DNA of 64,000 nt, taken from Rhea pennata. Its lineage: Eukaryota > Chordata > Aves > Rheiformes > Rheidae. This document shows, one piece after another, positions 36,046 through 47,412 of this stretch; the stretch's first letter is position 1; every line of letters starts with the position of its first letter. The translations under genes were made by a program, and so were the position numbers. The stretch is from assembly GCF_028389875.1 (NCBI RefSeq), contig NC_084687.1, positions 5,120,157-5,184,156 on the forward strand. Reading direction: 5' to 3'. Under the pieces are notes generated by a model. It was not told where the DNA came from and made no database searches. It worked only from the letters and a program-made list of their open reading frames with translations.

Positions 36046-37407
36046 TTACGGCGCCGTCCCTCTCGCTACCCACACAAGCTAATTCGAAGCTGATTAAAGA
36101 GCGCTCGCGCCCAGCCTTGCGCCATCCTAAAGAAATCGATACGAAACCCCGTCTTTTGGTAAATCAGCACAACGGCACGCGCTGCCCGGCCGGGAGAGCA
36201 AAGCCCCGACGAACCGCGCTGCCGCTCTGCAGCGGGGACGGGATGCAGACGCGGCAGGCGGCGAGGCCGGGCCGGGGACCCCGCGAGCAGCATCCGGCGG
36301 GGCTCGGGCGCTGCTGCAAAGGAGCAAGTTGGGTGGGAAAGGAGAAATGTTCTTCTAGTTACTTTATTTCTCTACTTTGGGGCTGGTTTACAGCTACTAT
36401 AAAAGTGGATAATAAATCAAGGCTGATGCTGTAAAATGCAGGAACAGCCATAGTCGGAGCCCAGAAGAGACTGACTCCCTCTACCAGCCCCAGAAATGCA
36501 GACAGAGCCGCGAGGTTTATCTTCCCCCCTCCCAGGTGCCTTTATAGCCACCTTGGGAAGGAAGTTATAGGGGTGAAGGGAGCCTGATGGAGTCCCCCAT
36601 TATATGAACACGCCAGCAAGGCGTGCTGAGTAATGTGTCCGTTTTTAATGGCATGCACTTTGCATTGCAGAAATTTTATATTACGCTCTCTTCCTCTCCC
36701 TCTTGCTGTCCTCGCCCCCACCTCTCTCAGATTTACAGGCAGGAGATTGGTCCAGGGGGAAATAAACTTCCTAAAGAGCACAGTGTTAGCTGATAAAGAA
36801 AAGAAAAACCGGCAAAGAAAATGATGACAGTGCCTCCTGTGTTACGTGCTGCTTTACGGGTCGAATTGGTTTCTTTTACTGCCAGGCAAAAATGTAATTA
36901 AAAGGCTGCAGTGTCAGCCAGTTACAACTGAACTTGTTGCATTTGTTAGCAGACAGGATCATTAACACCTTTTGTGTCTAAGTCTTTTAACCTGCCTTGC
37001 ACTGAACTCCTTGCAGACACCTACCCAAAGCAGCATGGATGTACCCAGCTGAACGGCAATACGTAGACGTCAGGGCACGGCCTTCCTTCCTGTTTTCTGG
37101 CCTGAAAAATTAACTGCAGGCTTTTATTGTGTTCTCCCAGGATCATGCAGTGATATAAAAGTTCCCTGAGTGGGGGACCGCACCCAGGACAGGGCCGGCG
37201 GGACGGTAGCAGGGGGAGCAGGGTGGCAGCGACGCTGCGCGTGGTGCGATTCCTGCTGCCCCTTGCGTGCGCGCGGATGCTACGTGCCTCAGAGCTGCTG
37301 CTCCAGAGCAGGCGGGGAGTGAGCCCGAGTGAGTGAGTGGTGTTTACTGGCATATCTGTATCTGTCAGCGTTTCCATGACAATGTGAGCCACCTTCTCTC
37401 CCCTTGT
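36046..37407. other. Noncoding; candidate conserved block at 36.83-37.02 kb
   Basis: A small CpG patch (36,060-36,330) is followed by AT-rich, CpG-poor DNA. 36,830-37,020 (with CAAAAATGTAATTAAAAGGC and GATCATTAACACCTTTTGTG) has the strongest conserved-noncoding texture in this part. No exon recognised. Confidence 0.35.
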
Positions 37408-37590
37408 ACGTGCACACGCACACACATGCACACGGTTGCTGCAAGCATGCACACATGCATTCACGCACAGGCCCTGCACACACGTGCACACACGCATCTG
37501 CAGGCACAGAGGCACATGCTTGCGTGCACACACGCGCACACGCACGCAGGTGCTCACACGCGCGCTCGTGCCCACGACCGACGTGCACGC
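37408..37590. repeat. Degenerate CA/CG-rich alternating tract
   Basis: About 180 bases dominated by GCACAC, ACGCAC and CACGCGC words, mostly alternating purine-pyrimidine, with no fixed unit. It yields His/Thr/Ala-rich spurious frames on both strands. Such DNA can form Z-DNA and is often an eroded CA microsatellite. Confidence 0.85.
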
Positions 37591-37895
37591 ACAGAGCCTC
37601 CTCTGCCCTCTCCGCCCGTCCCTCGCTGCCGTTCCCAGGGAAGGTTTTGCAGGCCTCCAGGCTCTGCAAATACGAGCAATACGGGCAGGCTGCTTTCAGC
37701 GTCTGCGCTGACGGCTGAACACTGAGCGGAATAAAACTGCAGAGGCGAAAGCCGCGGCCGCGAGATGTAGCTTTTATTTGTTTCCCTGTTGCTGGCTCGT
37801 TCGCGCGCACGCAGGCTCTGCGCGCTGCTGCTGGGATGAGCGCCGGGGCTGCGACCGCCCCAGGTCCCTGCCGAATGGCTCCTTACCAGCATTTC

Positions 37896-37918
37896 AAAAA
37901 AAAAAAAAAAAAAAAAAA
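37896..37918. repeat. A23 homopolymer followed by TTAATAATAAT
   Basis: A run of 23 adenines in otherwise GC-rich DNA. No retroelement body is recognisable upstream, so I treat it as a simple repeat rather than a retroposon tail. Confidence 0.95.
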
Positions 37919-38869
37919 TTAATAATAATCCTCCTTTTTCACCAGCACAGGAGTTAATTACTCGGGTAGTTGTGTCTAACGGCCGCAGCCGTGGCCCCCG
38001 CTTCGCCGGGACAGAGCGGCTGCCCCTGGGGCCTGGAAGGAGGCGGGGAGCGAAACGGGAAGGTCTTGGCTCCCTCCCCGCGGCTGGGACGAGGGTGCCG
38101 GAGGGGGAGAGGAGACGAAGGGGCGTGGGACGGCCGCCTCGGCCCCCGGGCGCCCCGAGGCTCCTCGTTAATCATCGCTAGTGCTTCCCCAGCCTCCGTA
38201 ATCCCATTAGCCTTCCCTTCCCGGCTCCCTCCACGGCCTCTTATCGGGGGCTTTGCAGCAGCCCGGCTCCGGGGTGCCGTCCCCCTGCGCCGCCCCTGCT
38301 CCCGGAGGGCCGCGAGGCGAGCGCGCGCCTTGCTTCCCCTTTTTATTTTTTTAATTGGAATCTCCACTGAATCCGCTAATTAAGTTCTTTGCCTGCAACT
38401 AATATCGTGCTGCTAATTCCTCCCCGGAATGATTCCTCCAGCAGCCGCAGAGGTTACATTCGCTGGCATCCTTCCACAGCTCCTTTATATATAAAAAAAG
38501 AAGAGCCCTTTTTCATCCTTTTTCATCACGGCGAATGACTCATCCGACAGCGAGCCTCGAGCTCGGCACCGCCGCTCCCCGGCCCCGCCGGCTCCGGCCC
38601 CGCGGCCCCCGCGCGCCCAGGGCTGCCCCGGGCGCAGGATTGTCCCTGAGGCCCCGGTGCCCCGTCCCGCCGCTGCCGCTCCACTCCCGGAGGCCTCCGG
38701 CTCCGGGCTATGATCTGATCCGAGAGGCTGCTTGCTCGCACGCAGCATGAAAATTCAAGAGCTCTTTGATATTTTTCCTCTCTCCCTGTTTCCTCTGCTT
38801 TCTATTTTTATAAATAATACCTGGTCTCGAACTGAGCAGAATACCAAGCATGCAATTAAATCCCTGGGT
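37919..38869. promoter_or_regulatory. CpG blocks with AT-rich island
   Basis: CpG-rich blocks at 37,980-38,330 and 38,530-38,720 enclose an AT-rich island at 38,340-38,480 carrying CGCTAATTAAGTTC, CAACTAATATCG and GCTAATTCC. Three homeodomain-type TAAT cores within about 50 bases suggest a regulatory element. Confidence 0.35.
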
Positions 38870-39650
38870 GCTCGCGGTGCCTTTGAGGAGCGCTTCGGAG
38901 CAGCTCTTCCCAGAGGCTGCGATGCCGCGGCGAAGCCCACGGCTGGCTCAGACCCTCGCGGAGGAGCAAGAGCCCTTACCGGGGCCTGACCCCGCGCCAG
39001 CGGCCCCCAGAGCCGGGCACGGCTCCATCGGCAGCGGCACCACCGGACCTCTGCTCCAGCTGCAAGCCGCATCCAGGCTCCCCCGGGAGCAGCGCTCAGC
39101 CCCCCTCCCGTTCCTTTGATCTCAGTCCCCATTAATGCAAACGGAGCTGGCGTGGGAACGATAGCTTCTCCTGCCTGGCTTAAGCACGGCATTGCTGGAA
39201 GGCAAAACTTGTTCGAGCGAGCGGAGCCGGACGGGGGAATAACGCGTGTTCCTCCGCGTGCGCGAACGGCGGAGGCACAGCCGGGGACCGGCTTCCGTAC
39301 CGCACGCTGCGCATTTACTGTGCCTTGACATATCCGACGGCGCGAGTATCTACCGAGGACAGGCAGAGCGAGACCTTCCTCCCAGCTCTCGCCCCGGCCC
39401 TGGGGTGCTGGCGAGCCTCGGCTCTGCAGGCAGCGGGAGCTGCCCTAGAGCCACCCCGAGGCTGCTCGAGCACCGTCGGGGCGAGCGGGCCAGTGCCCCA
39501 CGCAAGCGGGCAGGCACAAAATCCGATTTCACACCGCGCGGGCCGGAAACAGGGCCAGCTCCGAGCCCGGGCGTACACCGGTGACGCACGGGGGGCTGCA
39601 GCCCTGCAAACCGGGGGGGAGCCGGGGGGAATCGCGCCTGCTGCATCGCC
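38870..39650 (-). promoter_or_regulatory. CpG island; candidate alternative first exon with donor at 38,980
   Basis: A CpG-rich block in which the minus strand reads CCCCG|GTAAGGG, exon end at 38,980. It is the weakest of the three candidate first exons, because the island extends on both sides of the donor. Confidence 0.25.
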
Positions 39651-42643
39651 GTCCGCTGGCACACGCTGGCGTGCAGGCAGCTCCGGAGGCGGGAGGGCTG
39701 CGGGGTTGCCATGACAATCAGGCATCCACAAACCCTCGCTCATCTCGCCGCAGCTTTGCTTTGGCTGGGCGAGAGTTGAGCCTTGCTTTTCGGCTGAGGG
39801 GTATCGGAGGGCTGCGGGCGCAAGCCGGAGGCTTTCACCGAAGAGAAGAGCTCACAAGTACCAACGCACCCAGATTCCCACAAAGTCTGGGCTGTTTTAT
39901 TTACCGTTCACCTCCTTGGGGTGATACGGGCTCAAACGTCCCACAGACCGGCAGATTCAGTGCCGTGAGGCACACGCAATCCAGGTCCGAGCTTCCTTAA
40001 TTAATCGCTTCGTCTCGGTGGCTGCGCAGGTTTGGAGCGGGCTTTGCCCGCAGGGCCCGAACGGAGGGCTGTCTGCTAGCAGTGCTTTCCAAAGCAACTT
40101 CCAAAATCCAGCAGAGCCAACTGGGTAATTCTCATTTACAGTATTTCGTGCCATCTTCCTCGCTCCTTTGCTAGAGCGCCGCACCGTCTCTGAGCCTCAT
40201 CCAGCCGCAAGCCCCTTTGCCGAGGCGCAGCCCAGGCTCTCCCTCTGCAGCCAGCGGGGCATCCGGCCCGCCGAGGCCGAGCTTACGACACGTGCAGGAA
40301 TCGAAACCGCCTGAACCGCTCCGGATGCCTCTCTACAAACCTTCCGTCACTCGGGCCGTGAAATACAAGGCGCCCGCGGGGTGACGTCTAGCGGCTCGTA
40401 GCTGGGAGCTTCTCTGCAGGGCGCAAAGCAGAACGAGTGTCGTTCAGGGAGATGAGCGAGAGCCGCGCTGCCACCGGCCTGTCTAGCTTCCCGTCAGCTT
40501 CCCAATTCCTCCCCCTTTATTTGAGGCATTTCAGTAATTGCTTCTAAATCTAATAACGGATTCTTTTTGATGCCTTCAGTGGCACTGTTATGGAAAATCC
40601 CATATAATGATGCTGCATATTTTATAGACCGTGTGTTTGCCAACATCCCTGAGTGCGCGCGCAGCTAAAGAAATACCTTTGATTGCAGGATCAAAAAAAA
40701 AAATCACAGGAAACGTAAGGACAATACCAAAAAAGAAAAACTCAAGGAAATCAGGGACCTGTGATTAAACTGATTTGATTTTGCCAATAGAGGTCAGTAC
40801 GAAGTATTAAGGTTCAGAAACTGTACAAAGAAATCCCATTTTTCAAGGAACAGACGGGCTATTTTCAGGCACGAGAGGAAATTACGGGAGCGAGAGAGTA
40901 AGAGGTTGCCAGAGCCAAAAAGCTCAAGATGCTTTAGCAGGCGCTATTATACTTACAGATTGAAATACTGGGGATACAAACTCCAAGCTGGGGGAAGCCA
41001 GAGTGGAGCAAGAAGCCCCCGTAGTGCTCTGCTGATGAATCCTCCACCGTCTGTGCCATCTGCACAAGGAAGCAGGAACCGGGACCATCCCTGGCTAATT
41101 ATGGGCATGAGCTGATGATGCTGAAAGAAGCTTAGACAAGACAGAGCTTTTCCCAGAGCCGGCGTCTCCCTTCCCCTTCCCACGTTTCGCAGAAAAGCTC
41201 CCGCACCGCGAACGCCCCCGCGGCTCCCGCCGAGGAAGGCAGGGGAAGTTCGGCATTTGGCTAAACGAGCGGAAGATGGGAACAAGCTCGGGAAAGCGCT
41301 CCTTGGGCAGGGGGAGGAAAGGTTTTCCAAGAAACGCTCCCCTATGCGGGGAGGACAATGACGAACGAGGTGAATTCGGAGGCTGCAGAGAAAATTGGCA
41401 GAGCACGGAAGATCTGCTGCCAGGTTTGGGGGAGCTTTAAATGGCATTTAATTAGCAGCATTCAGGTGGTCACAATAGTGTTGAGGCACCGTGGCAGCAG
41501 CGAGACAGGACTGCAGTCCCCAGCATTTGTTAATTAAAGCAACTCCTGACAGAGACTAACGACTTCTTAATGAATCTGTTGTCTAATGTCTTATTAAGTT
41601 TTGACTTTTCCCTTTCTATCCCCTTTGAGATCCTCTGCCCGATCTCCCCTGCTTTTTCCTGGGAGCACTGGTGTCAAAAGGAAGGGACGGCGGCATGGGG
41701 ACTGCTCTCCGCCTTTCCGCGAAGGGGGAGATTCAGCGGAGCAGGAGGAAAGGCCTGGGCTCCCGATCTCCCTGAGGAGCAGGGAAACATCCGAACTAGG
41801 ACAGAAGGACACCGGCTGAGAGGGGATGGAGTGTCTGCAGCCCTACCGCTCTCCGCGAGGTATTGCTGTAGGCAATGCGGCGGTTGCTCCGGTGCAAAAA
41901 GGCGAAGCATCATGGAAATGCTGGAGGAAAGTCTATACACGGCTGCTGGGCTTTTTGTGCCCTGTAATGCAGCAAGCACACATTATCTCCGCTTTCCCCA
42001 TGCCTTCGGGAGCCCATCTGCCTTTCCTTCCTGAAAGCTACTGTTTCACTGATGGAGATAGCCAGGCGGAAAAACAACAGCAGAGAAAAGCCTCTCATCC
42101 CACCACCCCGCCAGGCTGACCTGGGATCTTGAACGAATCAGAGCACAGGCACCAAAGCCAAGAGAACCCATTAGCCCATCCCAAACAAAACACAGTATCC
42201 CCCCCCACCCCCGGAATGGGCAGCTGCCCCTTGGAGATGCGCTGCTGCGACCCCCCTCCTGCAAATGGCCGAGGAGGATTACAACATTTGGGGAGAATAG
42301 ATGCTTTTAGTCACAGATGGCTTGAACACATGCACAGCCCCTGGAAAGGGGAGAAGGGGGAAAAAGGTGGCTCCAGGGTACCAGAGATCGATATTAGAGA
42401 TCAGCCCCAGTTTCTGAAGATGAATCTGGATATTTGCAGGGTAGTCACAATTCAACCATCTCCTTCTACCAGTCCTGTGGACCAAGGGATAGGTAATTAA
42501 GCCCCTTATTCCTCTTAATCTGCTCCATAAAAGCATGCAAAGACATGGCCTGGCACAGGGGCAATGACACACATTTAAAAATAAATATATAAGCACATCC
42601 CAGAAGCGTATGTACAACTGCAGTCTCTAGAGCCCAAACAGGT
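39651..42643. other. Noncoding; candidate regulatory block at 40.5-40.67 kb
   Basis: Mixed DNA with a CCTTAATTAATCGC motif at 39,997 and an AT-rich CpG-poor block at 40,495-40,670. A purine/A-rich stretch follows at 40,680-40,900, and TTAATTAA-type motifs occur at 41,445 and 41,530. No gene recognised. Confidence 0.35.
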
Positions 42644-42770
42644 TCGCGTGTGCACTGCTGAGATGCGCTTGGCTGCACGCGTGCAATCAAGTCTGCACCC
42701 ACACATCCGTGTGTGCAGGCACAGGAACACACGTGCACAAGGACGCGCTGCGCCAAGAGGCGTGTGTGCA
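42644..42770. repeat. Degenerate CG/CA-rich alternating tract
   Basis: A second block with the same word usage (GCGTGTGCAC, CACGCGTGCA, CCGTGTGTGC) as the one at 37.4 kb. Looser remnants (GCGCAC, ACACTC) continue to about 43.3 kb. Confidence 0.75.
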
Positions 42771-45631
42771 AAAACACCCATCGCCCCTGCAGTGTCACAC
42801 CCTGGACACGATTCAATCCAGTGCAGCAGAATTTTTAGTTATGACATGCTGTACAAGTGTTGCCAAAGTGCAGAAAAGCGACTAAGCCCAGGTATCTGTC
42901 AACAGTCCAGCAGGTTCAATCCATCAGGCATTAGCCCTCGGCAGAGCTCCACAGACACTTGGCATTTAATTCTCCTTTGCAAAGCTCAAGGACGTGCGCA
43001 TTTGGACATGCTCAGACACCCGCGCACAATTACACACTCATGCTCTTGCAGACGGGGACACTCTCACCTGTCAACACGTCATGTGGGAACAAAGTGAACC
43101 CGTCCCCGCGCTCCAGCTGCGCCTCGGCGTAACCGAGGCTCGAGCGACCCGCTCGCGCCGTGCTGGGCCTGCAGCACTGTGCCGACACGCATCGATTCAC
43201 ACGTTTTCCAGGTGGGCTGAGCACGTGGATTCAGACACCGCCTGGGTCGTGTCTGGATGCTCAGAGACACTCGCGGATTTGCACGCTCACTCGTGCACCC
43301 CACGGACCACTGCGGAGGGGTGCGCGGGTGCACGCGCTCCTGAGCGCGGGGACGGGCACATCCCCTCTCTCGCATGGCGTCACGCTTCCCTTCGAGCCAA
43401 ACCCGGGCGCGCGCCAAAGCGGCCGCAGCGCGGAGCGGAGCACAACGGCCCGGGAAGGGCAACGTGTCCGTCCCTGCGGCCGCGCGGTGCAGGGAGCCTG
43501 GCACGGGAAAAAGGCATTAACTGGGGCTTTATCTCTCGGAGCCACCTTCTGCGTGCAGCCGAGCCACCGGCACTGCCAAGGGATTTAGCTCCAGCAGCCG
43601 GTGCTAATCTGGACGGCTGGATGGCAGCACAGGCCTCCGCTCTGCCCTGCCTTACACCTGGACCCGAGCAAACACCTCTTGCTCTGTCTTGCCAGCTCTG
43701 TTGCCCGTGCAGAGTGCGAAAGCTGCACAGGAGAAACACAAACGCCCTCCCCACGTCCTCCCACATCCCAGGCGATCGACCTTCCTTCCTCCAGCCGAGG
43801 CTGATTTTGCGGTAAGCGGCGTTATCTGCCTCCAAATCCAGCTTTTCTGCCTCTGCCCCAAGCAGCCAAGTCACATTTGGATGCAGGGCGCAGGGATTTA
43901 ATGCAATTTCAATCACATTTCTCCCCTCCCTCCTCATCCCTTGTCCTTTCTCTGGTCTTTTCCATGTGCACAGGAGGGTGCCCTGTGCAGTGGCATTCCC
44001 AGCACTGCCACAGGCCCCCCCCGGAAAGCAGGAGTCAACCACAGATTTTATGACTGCTGGACTGGAGACACCTCAGGACAGTTAATTGAGCAGAATGTCA
44101 CTCAACAGACTTCAAACTGGTGCGACTCTACGGCCAGCTGCTCTCCACGGGTGCCGCTATCCTAATGAAGGAGGAAATGTTTAGTGGAGTGGATTGACTG
44201 GAAGGAAAGGGTGTGGAAGGAGAGAAAATGCACAGACGGTATGAAACAAAGTGATGAGGTGGAAGAATAAGTGTTCTGAAGAAGGGGAGCATGCAAGGAG
44301 AGCAAGGGCTCCCGCTAGTCTAAGGCCCAGGAAATAGATACAAATATTTCCTGCTTTGTGGATTCTGATGAATCCCCTTGGATTCATCAGATCCTGATCC
44401 AGCTTCTGGCTCTACCGCTGTTTTCCTGATGCAACTTTGAGCAAGCAACTTTGAAACCAAGTATTTCACAGGATTTTCCCCCAAAACCAAGTCCAAAATG
44501 TAAGAAAAGTAACTGTGATCATTTGTTAGGTTAGGCATCACCCTATCTAAATAGATTCCCAAATGCCCCAGTCAGGAGCCCAAGTCCCACTGGTCACTAG
44601 TGAGACCTACACCGTTTGGAAAGGTACTCAGTGTTGACATCCGCAGGAGTAGCGGCACTCAGAATCCATTTGAATGCACAGAATTATAAAAATAGATTCA
44701 ATTTCTACATCTATATTTAAAACTCTGCGTTCTCCTTGGAATGGTCTCAGGCTACAGCAATTAACTAATGATGATGATGATTAAGGATTGCTCTTGCTCT
44801 TTACATTTATAGCATCTCTCCCACTTCTTTCCCACATAATAATTCCTTTCCTTTGCGATACTAGCAGAGCATTCCCAGGAAACCAAGAAGTAAAAGGCAG
44901 CAAATGAGAAAGGTGACCCATTAAATGGATCAGAGGAACGAACAAACCTGACGCTTAGCAGTCCCTAGACTGGGGCGAGAACGTCAGTCCTGTCCAGGAT
45001 TTCCCTCTAGCTCTCAGGTGAGCACGAGCGGTTCCAGCAAAAGAGCAAGCACGAAAGTGTCTCTAGCTACAAACGCAGCCCGAACAACGCAACAAGGGAC
45101 CCAGCTCGTGGGGACACAGGCAGAGCCGGCGCGTGGGGGCTGGCTCTGGCCCACACTGGCTTCCCCGGATCTCTGTTCTGCTGTTGGCAGGAAGCACCGA
45201 CTTACCGTGCAACGATGCGATTTCACCATGGAAAGGGTGGCATAAAGGCAAGAGGGGGAAAATAAAACAAATCACCAAACCAAAATAGATGGGAGGTAAA
45301 GAGGAGGACGGAATCTGGCCAGCTCTCCCAGGCGCGTTCCCGCGAGCCCGGCGGGAGGGCAGCCGCTGCCCCAGAGGGAAGCTGGAAAGCAGGCGAGCGG
45401 CCGGCACTTCGGAGACCTGCTGTCTGGCAGACCCCCGCGCTCCCCGTTGCATTCAGCACCACTTTAGCAGTGAGAAATATTGTCCGTCTTCCAGAGAGCA
45501 AAAACAAACAGAGCATGAACAAAATCAACTAAAATAATTACAGGTTACAACAAATCAATTGGAACTGTGTAAATAGCCTTCAGGCGGGCATAAAGACACA
45601 ATGTTCTCTGCTTAACACGCTCGGCACTCAC
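42771..45631. other. Noncoding; CpG patch then ordinary DNA
   Basis: 43,080-43,480 is CpG-rich. From 43,800 to 45,000 the DNA is CpG-poor with one MIR-like fragment. A minus-strand donor-like CACG|GTAAGTC lies at 45,206, to the left of the 45.6-46.0 kb CpG island. No coding exon recognised. Confidence 0.35.
44397..44455 (+). repeat. Ancient MIR-like fragment
   Basis: CAGCTTCTGGCTCTACCGCT followed by CTGATGCAACTTTGAGCAAG resembles the central core of amniote MIR-type SINEs (tggctctgccactgact...gtgaccttgagcaagtcactt). It is short and diverged. Confidence 0.45.
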
Positions 45632-46030
45632 CCGCTTCCCCGGCCGCCGCGGCAGCAGCTGTGGCTCCGGTCTGGCGGCGCTCCGGTGATGGATGCTCCG
45701 TCCCGCACGCTCCGCGGCGAGGGCTCCCGGCTTCCCCGGCACAGCGAGTCCGGGCCTTTCCCGGCCCCTCGCATCAGCAGCGAACTGGAGCGGGGTCAGA
45801 GAGGCCAGACAGGCTCATCACATCGATCACCAGAGTCACACGGGCCGGAGGGCGTCAGCTCGGGGCACTCAGCTGCGGCACGGAGCTGCACGGAGACGGA
45901 GCATCGACTGCTCCCACGGCAGCCATCTGCTCGCGGCCGCCTCCCGAGCAGCGAAGCTCGGGGACCCGCGGTGCTCCCTGGCCCCCGGGGCAGCCAGGCT
46001 TGTGCCGCTAAAGCCGCGATAGATTTGTTG
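45632..46030 (-). promoter_or_regulatory. CpG island; candidate LRRN2 distal first exon with donor at 45,632
   Basis: This CpG-rich block ends on its left in minus-strand GCGG|GTGAGTG, a near-consensus donor with the exon ending at 45,632. The minus-strand sequence before it (GCTGCTGCCGCGGCGGCC) is typical of GC-rich 5' UTRs. A second minus-strand donor, CACG|GTAAGTC, lies at 45,206. The link to LRRN2, about 36 kb away, is inferred from orientation only. Confidence 0.35.
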
Positions 46031-47043
46031 TCCAGATGCATCCACGCAAGCTGCACCGCGCTCGATGCCAGCGTGCGGGCCCAGCACAGCAGCCGAGGGA
46101 CAGACGTCTTGTTGCAAAGTTTGCTCGTGGCGTTGAGATGAGCCACACAAGTTCATCCGCAAAACAAACACTGGGGCCTCACACTTCCAGAAGCCAAGAT
46201 ACTGGGTTCAGGTTTCATCATGAAGAAACTGGGGGAGGCTGGAGAGATCTGATGTTTGCTCCTATATAGTCCTGGGAAGATGAAAAGGAGCCCTGGGCAC
46301 GGTCTTTGCCTAGCAGCCTGCAGGAGCCCGGGGCACTCGAAGGACGCATTCATAAGCTTCTCTTAGCAGAGACTGTCTTTAGGTATTCAGGCAGCTAATT
46401 CTTAGAGACACACTGCTTGAAATGAGAGGGCAAAATCATCATAGTATTGAAAATTTTATAGCTTGCAAGCCTCATTACAAAACATTTTGAGGAAACAAGA
46501 CAGGAGCAATTTTCTAGGATGTCTTTTGCATCCAGAAACCCCAACGACTATCAGTGCCGTGCATCAGCTGCCAGCAGCATCCAGCTGCATCCTTCCCCAG
46601 CCTGCAGTTGTCCTGTGCATTTTGGCGGCACTGCTGTCCCAGCTGGGAAGGCAAGGAGCTTGAATGGGACCAAATATGTGCCTGAACATCCTGCAGCTGC
46701 CGTGGAAATCGATCTGACGAGGTTTCCAGTTGAACGCATGCTGCTATAGATCCATCTAGGCCAGGTTTCTGTGGCAGGAGCTCATAGAAAGCACGTACAC
46801 GCTTGCTCTGAGGATCTGCTCTCCCTCTCAGAGTGATTGCTCTTTCCAGTAGTACGTTGCCATAGGTCATGCACAGCTTGGTCACTGCTAAACACTCTGG
46901 CAGATGTCCCTGATACAGATAGGACCTATTAAATCCATCTGCTGCTTTCCAGGTCCTGCCCCACGCGCTGCACGGGCCGGGCACGTGGCGGGGCAGGCCG
47001 TCCCTGCTTGACCTGCCTAGCCGGGGACAACGGGGTGGCTGCA
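46031..47043. other. Noncoding DNA
   Basis: Ordinary mixed sequence between the CpG island and the minisatellite. Nothing recognised. Confidence 0.4.
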
Positions 47044-47412
47044 GGTCCCCTGAGGGACCTTGGGAAAGGGATGGGTGGGGGGTGTCAGGGCACCTCAAGG
47101 GGCCTCACAGGTGGAATGGGGGGGGTGTCAGGCCATCCTGAAGGACCTGAGGGGTGGGATGGGGGAGTCAGGACACCCTAAAGGGCCTCATGGATGGGAT
47201 GGGGAGGGTTATATTGCCCTAAGGGGCCTCAGGGACAGCCTGGTGGGGTCAGAGCACCCCAAAAGGCCTCAGGGATGGAATGGGGGGGGGGAGTCAGGGT
47301 GCTCTGAGATGTCTTAGGGACAAGCTGGGGGAATCAGGGCACCCCAAGAGGCGTCTTGGATGGGACAGGGGGCTCAGGGCACCCCAAGGGGCCTTTGGGA
47401 CAGGCTGAGGGA
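47044..47412. repeat. G-rich minisatellite, ~41-bp unit, about nine copies
   Basis: Units begin near 47044, 47084, 47127, 47167, 47209, 47248, 47293, 47333 and 47373, with spacing of 39-45 bases. The approximate consensus begins GTCAGGGCACCCCAAGGGGC and continues CTCAGGGATGGGATGGGGGG. The copies are diverged (substitutions and variable G-run lengths), which suggests an old array. The G-runs are on the plus strand. It lies just left of the change to lower-GC DNA at about 48 kb. Confidence 0.9.

Noticed and set aside
37333..37725. His/Thr-rich frames on the plus strand
   Set aside because: Direct translation of the CA/CG-rich alternating tract.
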